Below are positions 23,781-32,339 of a stretch of DNA of 64,000 nucleotides, one piece after another. Origin of the DNA: Saprospiraceae bacterium (GTDB lineage: Bacteria; Bacteroidota; Bacteroidia; Chitinophagales; Saprospiraceae). The notes beneath the pieces were generated by a model. That model saw only the letters and a list, made by a program, of their open reading frames with translations. It was not told where the DNA came from and ran no database searches. The stretch spans positions 186,001 to 250,000 of the forward strand of contig JADKBS010000008.1 in assembly GCA_016714985.1 (NCBI GenBank), written 5' to 3'. A program made the position numbers and the translations under genes. The number at the start of each line of letters is the position of its first letter. Within the stretch, counting starts at the first letter, position 1.

Positions 23781-26345
23781 ATGACCAAATCCATGTACGC
23801 TATTGGCCTGATGGCCCTGTTTTTCTTCATGGCGGCCACACTGCCCGCACAGGTTGTGCTCAACGAGTATTCGGCAGCCAACCTCAACACCACCCCCGAC
23901 AACTATAGTAAATTCGAGGATTGGCTGGAGCTTTACAACACCGACTCCGTCAACGCCGTGAACCTTTCCGGCTGGCAACTCAGCGACAACCCCGACAGGC
24001 CCGACAAATGGGTCATCCCCCCGGGCGTCAGCATCTCGCCAAGGGGCTTCCTGACCGTTTGGCTCAGTGGCCGTGGCGAGGGCAGCGGAGGCCATTTGCA
24101 CGCCAATTTCAAAATCACCCAAACCAAGGGGGAGCCAGAGGAACTCGTGCTGAGCAACCCTGCTGGTATTTTGGTGGACAGCAAAAAACTGCGCAAGACG
24201 CAGCTTGGTATGTGCGTGGGCCGCAAGCAGGATGGCGGCGACGACTGGGGCGTGGCCACCGTTACAACACCAGGCAGCTCCAACAACAATATCTATTTCT
24301 ACGAGGACTTCGTGTCTGAGCCGGACTTCAGCCTGCCGGCTGGTTTTTACCAAGGCACCGTGACGGTGGAAATTACCTGCGAGGATACCACGGCCGTCAT
24401 CCGCTACACCACCAACGGAAATTTGCCTACGGCAAGTTCGCCCATCTACAACGGCCCCATCACCATCAACCAAACTGCGGTGCTGAAGGCCATCGCTTTC
24501 CCTAACAATTTTGACCAGTTGCCGAGCTTCTTGGAGTTTGGCACTTACTTCATCAATGTGGACCACTCGCTGCCCGTGGCATCGGCTTCGGGCACCCAAC
24601 TGCTGCAATTGGCAAACGGCGACCAAGTTCTCCGGCCATTTGGCTCCTTCGAGCTTTTCAATGTTGAAAAAGAAAGGGTGTCCAAGGTGACGGGCGAACT
24701 TAACAGCCACGGACAGGACTCCTGGGTGAACGACCAGCGCAGCATTGATTGGGTGAGCCGTGACGAAATGGGGGAGGACAATGCCATCGAAGAGGTGCTT
24801 TTCCCTGGCCTTACCGAACGGGACGAGTTCCAACGGGTCATCTTGCGGGCCTCCGGCGACGACAATTACCCCGGCGGCAGCGATTACACCGAGAACGGTC
24901 AACCCGTGAGCGCCCACGTGCGTGACGCCTATATCCATAACCTCGCCACTCGTGGCGACATGAGCGTGGATGTGCGCTACAGTTCCAAGGCTATCGTCTA
25001 TCTAAATGGTGAATACTGGGGCGTCTATGACTTCCGCTCCCTGCCCGACGACCACGACCACACCGCTGACGAGTACGACCAGGACAAGTATGACCTTGAG
25101 TACCTGCTCACTTGGGGCGATAGCTGGGCGCAGTACGATGCCAATGGCGAGGCGTTCCAGAACTGGGAGAACCTCTACAACTTCGTCGAAAACAACAACA
25201 TGGGTGACCCCAACAACTATGCCTACGTGGAGAGCCAACTCGACGTGAAAAGCCTTTGCGATTATTTCATCGCCAACTCCGTCACCGTTGCCAGCGATTG
25301 GCTTAACTGGAACACAGGCTGGTGGCGGGGCCTCAACCCCGAGGGCACCCACCAGAAATGGGGCTATATCCTTTGGGACTTGGATGCAACTTTCGCCTAT
25401 TATATCAACTACACGGGCATACCTGACACCAGCGCCACTGCCCTACCCTGCAATCCAGAGGTGATTGACCTCACCTTCTGGAACGACCCCCAGCCGCAGC
25501 GCCACCTCAATATCCTGAACAAGCTGAAAAACGAAAGCCCCACCTTCCGGCAGTTCTATGTGACCCGGCAGGCCGACCTCTTCAAGACGGTTTTCAGTTG
25601 CGACAATATGCTTTCTTACCTAGACGAAATCATCGCCACCATTGAACCCGAGATGCCAAAGCACATCCAACGCTGGGGCGGCACCGAACAACAATGGAGG
25701 GACAATGTGGAACGCCTCCGCTTCTTTGTGGAGCGGCGCTGCTCACACCTCAATGCCGGGTCTGGACTAAACGACTGTTACGAAACCAGTGGCCCCTACG
25801 ACGTGGTGCTGATGACCGACCCTCCCGGTGCTGGCACCATCCATGCCAACTCACTGACTTACAACACCTTGCCTACCAGCACCCCTTTCTTTGGCGGCAT
25901 CGAAACGCTGCTGAACGTAGAACCTGCCGGGCCGGGCTTCAACTTTAGTTTTTGGAAAACAAGCAACCATAGCTTTGCGGACAGCACCTTGGCCCAGAAC
26001 GCCATCTCGCTCATGCAAGCCGATACCATCACGGCGGTTTTCAATTTTATGCCTTCCGGCAATGAGGAGGTTGTGGCTGGCCAGTTCGACGCCAAGGTGC
26101 TGCCTTCGGTGTTCTCGCAGCAGTTCACCGTGAGCTATCACTTGGACGATGCAGCCGTTGTTTCCATGCGCCTGCTCGATGTGGCTGGCCGTCAGGTTGC
26201 TCCGCTGTTCACCAACCTCCGCATGAACGCTGGCGACCACCTCTTCGGCTTCGACAGCACGGGCAAAGGCATTGCCCCCGGCGTGTACTTCCTGAACATC
26301 AACGTGGATGGGGTGCAAAGGACACTGAAGGTCATCAAGGAATGA
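23781..26345 (+). CDS. Secreted LTD - CotH kinase - T9SS sorting-domain protein (854 aa)
   Basis: The signal peptide (MTKSMYAIGLMALFFFMAAT, cleaved after LPA) is followed by a lamin-tail domain (VVLNEYSAANLNTT and FEDWLELYN, about 25-150) and a chitobiase/hexosaminidase C-terminal-like segment (TTAVIRYTTNGNLPTASS, about 200-260). The CotH-kinase-like core (about 280-660) contains VYLNGEYWGVYDFRS and WGYILWDLDATFAY, equivalents of the fold's lysine/glutamate and DxD-type sites. The last 85 residues (DVAGRQVAPLF and GIAPGVYFLNI) form a type A T9SS sorting domain, so the protein should reach the cell surface or medium. CotH proteins are atypical kinases, and spore-coat or surface-protein phosphorylation is their known role. 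A second CotH protein is encoded at 29391-31427. Confidence 0.88.
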   Translation: MTKSMYAIGLMALFFFMAATLPAQVVLNEYSAANLNTTPDNYSKFEDWLELYNTDSVNAVNLSGWQLSDNPDRPDKWVIPPGVSISPRGFLTVWLSGRGEGSGGHLHANFKITQTKGEPEELVLSNPAGILVDSKKLRKTQLGMCVGRKQDGGDDWGVATVTTPGSSNNNIYFYEDFVSEPDFSLPAGFYQGTVTVEITCEDTTAVIRYTTNGNLPTASSPIYNGPITINQTAVLKAIAFPNNFDQLPSFLEFGTYFINVDHSLPVASASGTQLLQLANGDQVLRPFGSFELFNVEKERVSKVTGELNSHGQDSWVNDQRSIDWVSRDEMGEDNAIEEVLFPGLTERDEFQRVILRASGDDNYPGGSDYTENGQPVSAHVRDAYIHNLATRGDMSVDVRYSSKAIVYLNGEYWGVYDFRSLPDDHDHTADEYDQDKYDLEYLLTWGDSWAQYDANGEAFQNWENLYNFVENNNMGDPNNYAYVESQLDVKSLCDYFIANSVTVASDWLNWNTGWWRGLNPEGTHQKWGYILWDLDATFAYYINYTGIPDTSATALPCNPEVIDLTFWNDPQPQRHLNILNKLKNESPTFRQFYVTRQADLFKTVFSCDNMLSYLDEIIATIEPEMPKHIQRWGGTEQQWRDNVERLRFFVERRCSHLNAGSGLNDCYETSGPYDVVLMTDPPGAGTIHANSLTYNTLPTSTPFFGGIETLLNVEPAGPGFNFSFWKTSNHSFADSTLAQNAISLMQADTITAVFNFMPSGNEEVVAGQFDAKVLPSVFSQQFTVSYHLDDAAVVSMRLLDVAGRQVAPLFTNLRMNAGDHLFGFDSTGKGIAPGVYFLNINVDGVQRTLKVIKE

Positions 26346-26346
26346 C

Positions 26347-26415
26347 GATTTGGGATTTACGATTTACGATTGGGCAGCGCAAACTCCTCAATCGTAAATC
26401 GTAAATCCCAAAATC
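26347..26415. repeat. GATTTACGATTT microrepeat with inverted arms
   Basis: Arms at 26347-26371 and 26390-26415 (units of GATTTACGATT / AATCGTAAATC) form a hairpin in the gap between two convergent genes and probably terminate both. Confidence 0.85.
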
Positions 26416-26443
26416 CCTGCCTGACGGCAGACAGGGTAAATCC

Positions 26444-28870
26444 TCAAAACTCCCCCCGCCAGGTCATAATTGGAATCAAGCCCAATTGGCGCTTCTCCAA
26501 AATTTTTCCCTGCACCGTGTCGAAGTAGTGGTATTGTATGTTCTTCCGGTTTGTAAGGTTCTGAATATCAAGGGAGAGCATGGAGTTTTTGCCGGTCTTG
26601 TTCCATTTTTTGTAAAAGCGCAAATCAAGGCGGATATAGTCGTCCAGCTTTAAGATATTGGCATCGGTGAGGTTGAAAACCGTATAGCCCTGTTCTGCCG
26701 AAACATGCTCCAATATCGGCGTTTCCCTGAACCCACCCAGCCATACGGCCCGGCTGCTAATGCCGTTGATGATGGTCTTGCCACTTTTTTGCTTCAAAAA
26801 TTCCCGCCCGCCAGTCAGGTTCATCGTGTAACCCCCATCGAAGCGGGTACTGCGCCAACTGTGTTGGTTCTTGGGAGCCTTGTCCGTGTATTCCGAATGG
26901 TAAATCGACCCCGCCAGCAGGAAGAAAAAGCGGTCGGTCAGGTATTTCTGTAGGGAAAGGTCAATGCCGTAATTGCGGCCCTGGCCAATGCTTTTGAAAT
27001 CGTCAGGGACAATGCCGACGGTCGTGTTAAAATAGGCTTGCGAGAAATCCATCAAGTTCAGCAGGGAAATCGTGCCGTTCGGTGTTTCGTAAACGGGCTG
27101 GTCAAGTAAATGCTGGTAGTAAGCCTCTGCTTTGAATATCAATGACTTGCCAAGGCTATTTTGGTATCCCGCCACGATATGATGTGCCCGTGGCACAGCG
27201 GGGGGGGCTGTCTGGAATTTGGATTTAAGCGCATTCAACTGCAACGGCAACAATTGGCTGTGCAGCCCATACGACAGGTTCAAGCGCCCCTGACCAAGCT
27301 GGTAGCTGAGGCTCAGCCGTGGCTCTGGCAACACTTCATCCCTTAGCACGGTATAAACGCTTGCATGTATCCCGGCAGTTAGCTCCAACCTTCCAAAATC
27401 CATCTGCCAATCGAAATACGGCTGAACCAGCCAGCCTTCAGCGGAGCCACCATTTTGCCACTGCAAGGTCGGCCTGATGAACAATGACTCGTATTCGCCT
27501 CGGTAGTTCATGGCCTCCACGCCTATTTTTATACGGTTCGAGCCGTCAATTTTTTGGGTAAAAACGGAGGCAAAACTTGCCTTCCGTTCCTGCATCAAAT
27601 CATCTTCCCACCGAGCGCCATTGGCCAGAAAGTCCGCCGTGCGCACGTGCTCCAATGCTGACAAAATGGCCACTGTCTGCCAAACGCTGCGCTTGCCCAG
27701 TGGCTTCACGTAGGTAAGCCCCGCAGCGCCCATTTTCGATTGAAAATCAATGTTGAAAAGCTCCTTTTCTATCGTTGCCGAATCGGTGGGCGAGCGGTAG
27801 AGCGTGCTGCTCTTGCCCCCCATGCCGAAGAGGGTGAGGTTGCCCCCTTTTTTGCCCGGCAGGGCAACATGAAAGGCCACATCCTGAAAAGCCGTTTCCT
27901 CGTCCCCGAAATCAGCGCCCATTGCGGTAAGCAAGCCCGTGAAAGAGTATCGGTAATTTGCCAAAAAGGAGGGGGATTCGGGATTCGGGATTCGGGATTC
28001 GTCAATCGCAGCGCCTTGACTGCCCACTGCTGACTGCCGACCGCCAACTGAAACCGGCCCTTCCACCGCCGCTTCTATGCCGATGAAACCAGCTTGCGCA
28101 ATAAGTTCGTGGTGCTGGTCATTGCCCTTTCGGAAACTCATGTCCATAATGCCGCCAATGGCGTTGCCGTACTGCGCCGGAAAGGCTCCCGTGAGCATGG
28201 AACTGCCTCCCAGCAACTGTGCGCTGAGGATGTTCACGCCACCGCCAGCCCCAGTGGGCCGGTCGCCAAAGGTGCCAGCGTTGGCGGTGTGGTTGGGGTT
28301 CACGATTTCCACACCTTCGAGCCGCCATTGCAGGGCATTGGGCGAATTGCCCCGCACGGAGATGATGTTCGTGCCATCGTTTTCGCCAGCCACACCGGGG
28401 TAGGCCATCGCCAACCGGGCCGGATCGAAATTGGTGCCGGGGAAACGGAACTGCTCTTCTACGCTGAAATTCAGTCGGTTAATGGGGGCATCGGACGAAT
28501 TGCTGAGAGAAGAGGCTTTTACGACTACCGTCTGCAAGCTGTCCGCCCGCTCCCGTAGTTGCACATTTAGCACCGTCTCCCTGCCCGATTCGACCAGCAC
28601 TTCGGTGATGACGAGCGGCTCGTGACCGATATAAGATACTTTTACCTGATAGCGCCCTACTGGTAATTTTTCCATCAAATAACTACCTGACAATGAAGAA
28701 GTTGCACCAATCAGTGGGTTAGTATTTGGCAATTGGACAGATGCCCCGACCAGCGGCTCTCCCGTGTCGGCGTCCGTCACCATGCCACGGAGCGTCTGCC
28801 CCGGCGATTGCGCCAGCACAAGGGTTGCGAAGCAAAAAATGGTAAGCAGCAGCGATAAATTTTTTTTCAT
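26444..28870 (-). CDS. TonB-dependent outer-membrane receptor with carboxypeptidase-like domain
   Basis: A signal peptide (ending LVLAQ) is followed by a CarboxypepD_reg domain (about 28-110: LRGMVTDADTGEPLVGASV and YIGHEPLVI), a plug (about 120-240, with IISVRGNSPNALQWRLEGV and GVNILSAQLLGGSSM) and a beta-barrel to the C-terminal GEF. It imports a large or scarce nutrient, but the substrate is not evident and no SusD-like lipoprotein gene follows. Residues of about 273-299 are the in-frame translation of two microrepeats (27973-28050) lying in an extracellular-loop position between SVGGRQSAV and FLANYRY. A CDGSH gene lies upstream on the same strand. Confidence 0.9.
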   Translation of the reverse strand: MKKNLSLLLTIFCFATLVLAQSPGQTLRGMVTDADTGEPLVGASVQLPNTNPLIGATSSLSGSYLMEKLPVGRYQVKVSYIGHEPLVITEVLVESGRETVLNVQLRERADSLQTVVVKASSLSNSSDAPINRLNFSVEEQFRFPGTNFDPARLAMAYPGVAGENDGTNIISVRGNSPNALQWRLEGVEIVNPNHTANAGTFGDRPTGAGGGVNILSAQLLGGSSMLTGAFPAQYGNAIGGIMDMSFRKGNDQHHELIAQAGFIGIEAAVEGPVSVGGRQSAVGSQGAAIDESRIPNPESPSFLANYRYSFTGLLTAMGADFGDEETAFQDVAFHVALPGKKGGNLTLFGMGGKSSTLYRSPTDSATIEKELFNIDFQSKMGAAGLTYVKPLGKRSVWQTVAILSALEHVRTADFLANGARWEDDLMQERKASFASVFTQKIDGSNRIKIGVEAMNYRGEYESLFIRPTLQWQNGGSAEGWLVQPYFDWQMDFGRLELTAGIHASVYTVLRDEVLPEPRLSLSYQLGQGRLNLSYGLHSQLLPLQLNALKSKFQTAPPAVPRAHHIVAGYQNSLGKSLIFKAEAYYQHLLDQPVYETPNGTISLLNLMDFSQAYFNTTVGIVPDDFKSIGQGRNYGIDLSLQKYLTDRFFFLLAGSIYHSEYTDKAPKNQHSWRSTRFDGGYTMNLTGGREFLKQKSGKTIINGISSRAVWLGGFRETPILEHVSAEQGYTVFNLTDANILKLDDYIRLDLRFYKKWNKTGKNSMLSLDIQNLTNRKNIQYHYFDTVQGKILEKRQLGLIPIMTWRGEF
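27973..28050. repeat. Microrepeats inserted in frame in the TonB receptor gene
   Basis: Four GGGATTC units (27973-28000) and a run of ACTGC(C/T)-words (28017-28050, sharing GACTGCCGACC with 6.05 kb) lie inside the coding sequence, without any stop in the used frame. Confidence 0.85.
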
Positions 28871-28892
28871 AGCATTTTAGATAAAAAGCAAA

Positions 28893-28920
28893 GGTGACAC
28901 CTTCGACTGAAAGTGTCACC
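28893..28920 (-). terminator. Terminator downstream of the CDGSH gene
   Basis: GGTGACAC and GTGTCACC enclose a 12-nt loop; read on the minus strand a T-rich run follows. It lies between the CDGSH stop (28946) and the TonB-receptor start (28870) and separates the two transcripts. Confidence 0.65.
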
Positions 28921-28945
28921 TCCGACTTTGTTAAACTGGCTTGAT

Positions 28946-29176
28946 TCAAGCCACTTTCTTAGGTGGCAGGTCAAAAGCCAACGGCTCATGTTCGAAGCCG
29001 TGCGCCTTGTGCGCCCCGTCGCAGAAGGGTTTGTTGGCGCTGTGCCCACAACGGCATAGCGAGACGATGGTACGGCCTTGGAGGCCATAGGCATTGCCCT
29101 GTGAGTCAACGATTTCAAAGTCGCCGTCCAACTTGATGGAGCCGTTGTTGTTGATGGTGATTTTCGTTTTTTCCAT
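28946..29176 (-). CDS. CDGSH iron-sulfur domain protein (76 aa)
   Basis: The cluster-binding motif CRCGHSANKPFCDGAH is at residues 41-56, giving the three Cys (41, 43, 52) and one His (56) ligands of the redox-active 2Fe-2S cluster. The protein is a single domain with a short N-terminal beta segment and no signal or membrane anchor. It is probably a cytoplasmic electron-transfer or cluster-sensing protein. It lies upstream of the TonB receptor on the same strand, which may hint at iron metabolism. Upstream of its start begins a three-copy 66-bp repeat. Confidence 0.93.
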   Translation of the reverse strand: MEKTKITINNNGSIKLDGDFEIVDSQGNAYGLQGRTIVSLCRCGHSANKPFCDGAHKAHGFEHEPLAFDLPPKKVA

Positions 29177-29191
29177 TTTGATGTGGTTTGT

Positions 29192-29389
29192 TTTTTACTG
29201 CGCAAAAATGACTTTTAGTGCAGAAAGACGCTAATATTAATGATTGGTTATGATTTGTTTTTACTACGCAAAAAGTGTTTTTTGACGCAGAAAGACACTG
29301 ATTTTTATGATTGATTATGATTGGTTTTTGCTGCGCAAAAATGGCTTTTGGCGCAGAAAGACGCTGATTTTTATGATTGGTTACGATTC
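29192..29389. repeat. Three tandem copies of a 65-67 bp repeat
   Basis: Units at 29192-29257, 29258-29324 and 29325-29389 share TTTTTACTGCGCAAAAA, CGCAGAAAGACGCTGAT and ATGATTGGTTATGATT blocks with about 80 percent visible identity. They fill the entire gap between the CDGSH start and the stop of the second CotH gene. Confidence 0.85.
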
Positions 29390-29390
29390 T

Positions 29391-31427
29391 TTACTGCTTC
29401 TTCACCAACCTGCTCCAGACCTTGCCGTCGCTGGTGACGGTGAGCCAGTAACAACCTGGAAGTAGCCCATTGGTTGCCACGTTGGCGTAGTTTTTTAAAT
29501 CGAAAGCCTGCCAAACTACTTCGCCGAGTGCATTTGTCAGGCGCAGGTTGAAATGGTTGGGGCCGTTCACAACCAGTTGATTGTCAAAGGGATTTGGTGC
29601 AACGGTCATGCTGCCCCAGGCATCTTCTGCCTCGTCCACGGCGGAGACTGGCGAGCAACCGCCGACGGGCAGGTTGGCGTCCATCCATGCCGCCCGCTGG
29701 GATATCCATGTTTTCAATGTGCTAATTTCCTCGGCGTAAGTCTGCGGAATTGGCTGCGGGTTCGGCCAGACGTAGGTGCCGAGGATGTTCCAGATGGTGA
29801 AGTTGTCGGACTGGGTGCCTTCCAAGGCTGCGGCCCGCTCGGAGATGATGGCTGTAAGACTGTCCGTGTGCAGCGGCCCTTCCCGCAGTTCATGCCAGCG
29901 GCAGGCAGCCTGCTGCGCAAAGGCGGTATCCTGCCAGATGCGCTGCCAATAAAAAGGAAGCAGGCCCGTGTTGTTAGCCAACCAATCGTAGCGCCAGCCG
30001 GTGGTGAGCCAACCGTCGGAGTAGTCGGCATTGCGGAAAGCAAGGTCAAAATCCCAAGGTGGGCCAGCCTTCAACTTCCCGTTTTTGTCTTTGTGCAAAA
30101 ACGTGCTGAGCCAGTAGGCATCCACGTTGTTCGATAGCTCATAGAGCAGAATGAAGTCAATGAATGAGCCTTCTGCCGCAAAGCGCCGCCAACCGAATTC
30201 TGGGTCTTGGAAATCGGGGCCGTGCATGGCCTGCTCGAAGCTGTCCACGTAAGACTGAATGTACTCGGCCTGTGCCGTCGTGATTTCATCAGCGGCAGGG
30301 TAGTGATACTGGTAGTAAAGTGGCCCATCCGTATTTCCTATTTGGTAAAACTGGGAGGAAAAGCCGCCGAGGTTTGTGCCGTTCTGCCAGTCAATTTTGA
30401 TGATATAGCCGCCCGTCAAATCCTCGCCCGTGTTCTCTTCGGGGTCGAGGCGGGCAATGTCCACCCGTTGGCTGTCCCGCTTGATGCGCTCGCCGAGGAG
30501 ATAAATCCCCCGGTACTCGCCGTCAATGATGAGTTCACAGTGGCGCATGCGGGGGCCGTAGCGGCCCATTTTTTCATAAAATGTCTGCGCTAAGTAATTG
30601 CGCATCAATGTTTTGTCGGAATAATTGGCGAGCAGCACCCAGTCGTTTTCGGCAGGCATACCGAGCAGGGATACGTTGTTGTTGGAGCTGTCGGGCAGTT
30701 GCGTTTCGAAGTTGAACGACTTTTTCGGCATCCAAAGGGAGCTGTTGCCCCGCTGCTCAATGCGGATTTGGCCGTTGTAGCTCGTGGGTAGGTCATTGAC
30801 GAAGTTCGTTTGGTTGGGATTGTCAATGATTTGCATGGAGCAGGTCGTTTTTTGCTCCGCAGCTATCACTTGGCCGCTCGTGCTGATTTTCACGATGGGC
30901 AAATCGGAGGAGAAAAACGGATATGGCGTCGGCGGGTTCTGCCCGAAGGTGATGCTCCAATCGAACAGCTCGCCCGCATCGACGAAGGGGTAGGTGTCAC
31001 GGATTTTCAGGTGCCAATTGCCGTTGGGGTTCGACCCATTTTGGAAAAGGCTCATAAAGCCCTCTGGCCGGAAAGTGCCCGTGAAGGGCCACCACACTTC
31101 CCAGATGCCCTGCGGTGCATTGGCGTTGAAGCAGGTGTTGATATAGCCATCGGTGTCACCGCCGTTGTCGGAGGTAAGTTCAGTCTCGGTGCCGTCGGGT
31201 GCGATGAGGGTGATGAACAGGTCGGCGTTCCAGGCGTGCATGAGGTTGATGCAGACCGTTTCAACGCCAAAATCAGCACCCGTTGCCGTAGGCAGGCCGC
31301 TCACTTCGATGTCGTAGTAGCCGATGTTGCCGTCGTCGGGGATGGGGAGGTTGAAGGTATCGGCGAAGGTTTGCGCCAGCGATGAAAAAGGAAACAGCAG
31401 GAATGCCAGTTGGAGGAGTATCTTCAC
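29391..31427 (-). CDS. Secreted P-domain - CotH kinase - T9SS sorting-domain protein (678 aa)
   Basis: Starting at GTG 31427 the product begins with a good signal peptide (KILLQLAFLLFPFSSLAQ). A proprotein-convertase P-domain follows (about 20-165: INLMHAWNADLFITLIAPDG and NGNWHLKIRDTY). The CotH core (about 180-560) contains GNSSLWMPKKSFNFET, GEYRGIYLLGERIKRD and GPPWDFDLAFRN, the conserved lysine, glutamate and metal-binding Asp regions. The final 80 residues are a T9SS sorting domain (VAPNPFDNQLVV and LLPGCYWLTV). A much longer frame to 31562 would start upstream of the candidate promoter at 31469 and lacks a signal. It should act outside the cell as a kinase-like modifier. Confidence 0.85.
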   Translation of the reverse strand: MKILLQLAFLLFPFSSLAQTFADTFNLPIPDDGNIGYYDIEVSGLPTATGADFGVETVCINLMHAWNADLFITLIAPDGTETELTSDNGGDTDGYINTCFNANAPQGIWEVWWPFTGTFRPEGFMSLFQNGSNPNGNWHLKIRDTYPFVDAGELFDWSITFGQNPPTPYPFFSSDLPIVKISTSGQVIAAEQKTTCSMQIIDNPNQTNFVNDLPTSYNGQIRIEQRGNSSLWMPKKSFNFETQLPDSSNNNVSLLGMPAENDWVLLANYSDKTLMRNYLAQTFYEKMGRYGPRMRHCELIIDGEYRGIYLLGERIKRDSQRVDIARLDPEENTGEDLTGGYIIKIDWQNGTNLGGFSSQFYQIGNTDGPLYYQYHYPAADEITTAQAEYIQSYVDSFEQAMHGPDFQDPEFGWRRFAAEGSFIDFILLYELSNNVDAYWLSTFLHKDKNGKLKAGPPWDFDLAFRNADYSDGWLTTGWRYDWLANNTGLLPFYWQRIWQDTAFAQQAACRWHELREGPLHTDSLTAIISERAAALEGTQSDNFTIWNILGTYVWPNPQPIPQTYAEEISTLKTWISQRAAWMDANLPVGGCSPVSAVDEAEDAWGSMTVAPNPFDNQLVVNGPNHFNLRLTNALGEVVWQAFDLKNYANVATNGLLPGCYWLTVTSDGKVWSRLVKKQ

Positions 31428-31468
31428 AGGTGTCACATTTTTTTGAAAGGGAAATCGTTGAGGGCTGG

Positions 31469-31476
31469 CAAAAGTA
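31469..31476 (-). promoter_or_regulatory. Candidate -7 element TACTTTTG for the second CotH gene
   Basis: On the minus strand TACTTTTG matches TANNTTTG. It lies about 42 bp upstream of the GTG start at 31427, supporting that start over one at 31562. The -33 element is not clear. Confidence 0.45.
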
Positions 31477-31683
31477 GCAATATCAACAAGAGCAGATAGC
31501 ACTGATTGTACTGCAAGCCGCCAAGTTTTGGACATGGGTGGAAGAGACTGGCACCAAGGCATTAGTTATCAAAGCGTTGCGCTCGTTGCGGCGTTGCGTG
31601 ACATAGTTTTGTAAACACGCTCCTATTTTGCCGTGGCTTTGAATCAACAAGCGATATGCTGCATTGAGGAGTAACGCAAAATC

Positions 31684-32238
31684 TTATAACCCTTTTTCTA
31701 ACCGCCCCAGCCCACGCAGCACACAACTTTCCGTATGGGGATGGATAAACTCGCCATTGAAAAGCATTTTTCGGAGCTGCTCCAAGGGCAGTTCCCGCAC
31801 CCGGATGTCCTCCCCATCATCGAGGGACTGTTCCGCTGATTTCACTGCACCCACAGCAAGGTAGTGTTGCACGTAGCTGTCCATAAAAACAGGGTTGGCG
31901 GCCACGCAGCCGAGGTAGTACCATTCGGGGGCGGAGTAGCCAGTTTCTTCGAGCAACTCCCGTTTGGCGGCGGCTTGGTGGTCTTCGCCAGGGTCCACCA
32001 TGCCACCGGGCAGTTCGAGCGAATAGGCCATGATACCGAAACGGAAATTGTCGGCCATGACCACGTTGCCAGCGGGTGTGACGGCCATCACGGTTACGGA
32101 GTCGTTGCCGGTGAGGGTAACGATGCGGATGTCCTTGCCGTTGCGAGGGTTGCGCAGGTGGTCGAAGCGGGCCTTGAACAGGTTCAAGTCGGCCATTTCC
32201 GGTTCGGAGCGGAGTCGCTCCCAGGCGTCATTTTTCAT
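31684..32238 (-). CDS. NUDIX hydrolase, ADP-ribose-pyrophosphatase-like
   Basis: A complete Nudix box begins with GMVDPGE (about residue 77) and ends RELLEETG (about 99), giving the metal-coordinating glutamates. The preceding ELPGG and following PVFMDSYVQHYLAVGAV fit NudF-type enzymes that cleave ADP-ribose or related nucleoside diphosphates. It is a 184-residue cytoplasmic protein. The gene is divergent from the glycoside hydrolase gene, with interleaved candidate promoters (minus-strand TACATTTG at 32261-32268). Confidence 0.88.
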   Translation of the reverse strand: MKNDAWERLRSEPEMADLNLFKARFDHLRNPRNGKDIRIVTLTGNDSVTVMAVTPAGNVVMADNFRFGIMAYSLELPGGMVDPGEDHQAAAKRELLEETGYSAPEWYYLGCVAANPVFMDSYVQHYLAVGAVKSAEQSLDDGEDIRVRELPLEQLRKMLFNGEFIHPHTESCVLRGLGRLEKGL

Positions 32239-32251
32239 TTCAAAAATTATA

Positions 32252-32281
32252 TTTGAGGGTCAAATGTAGGGTTTACCTTTG
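32252..32281 (+). promoter_or_regulatory. Promoter TTTG-N18-TACCTTTG, interleaved with a minus-strand TACATTTG
   Basis: The -33 TTTG (32252-32255) and the -7 TACCTTTG (32274-32281) drive the glycoside hydrolase gene. The opposite-strand element TACATTTG (32261-32268) fits the NUDIX gene and lies between them, so the two polymerases would compete. Confidence 0.6.
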
Positions 32282-32287
32282 ACGAAT

Positions 32288-32328
32288 CACGGATTGGCAG
32301 TCCGTTCCATAACAAGGACTGCCAGTCC
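32288..32328. promoter_or_regulatory. Leader hairpin before the glycoside hydrolase start
   Basis: TTGGCAGTCC and GGACTGCCAGT enclose about 12 nt and end 12 bp before the ATG at 32340. No T run follows, so it is more likely a leader structure than a terminator. Confidence 0.45.
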
Positions 32329-32339
32329 ATGTTGCCATT

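Noticed and set aside
23751..24938. 395-codon minus-strand frame in the first CotH gene
   Set aside because: Antisense shadow; the plus-strand protein is domain-supported from end to end.
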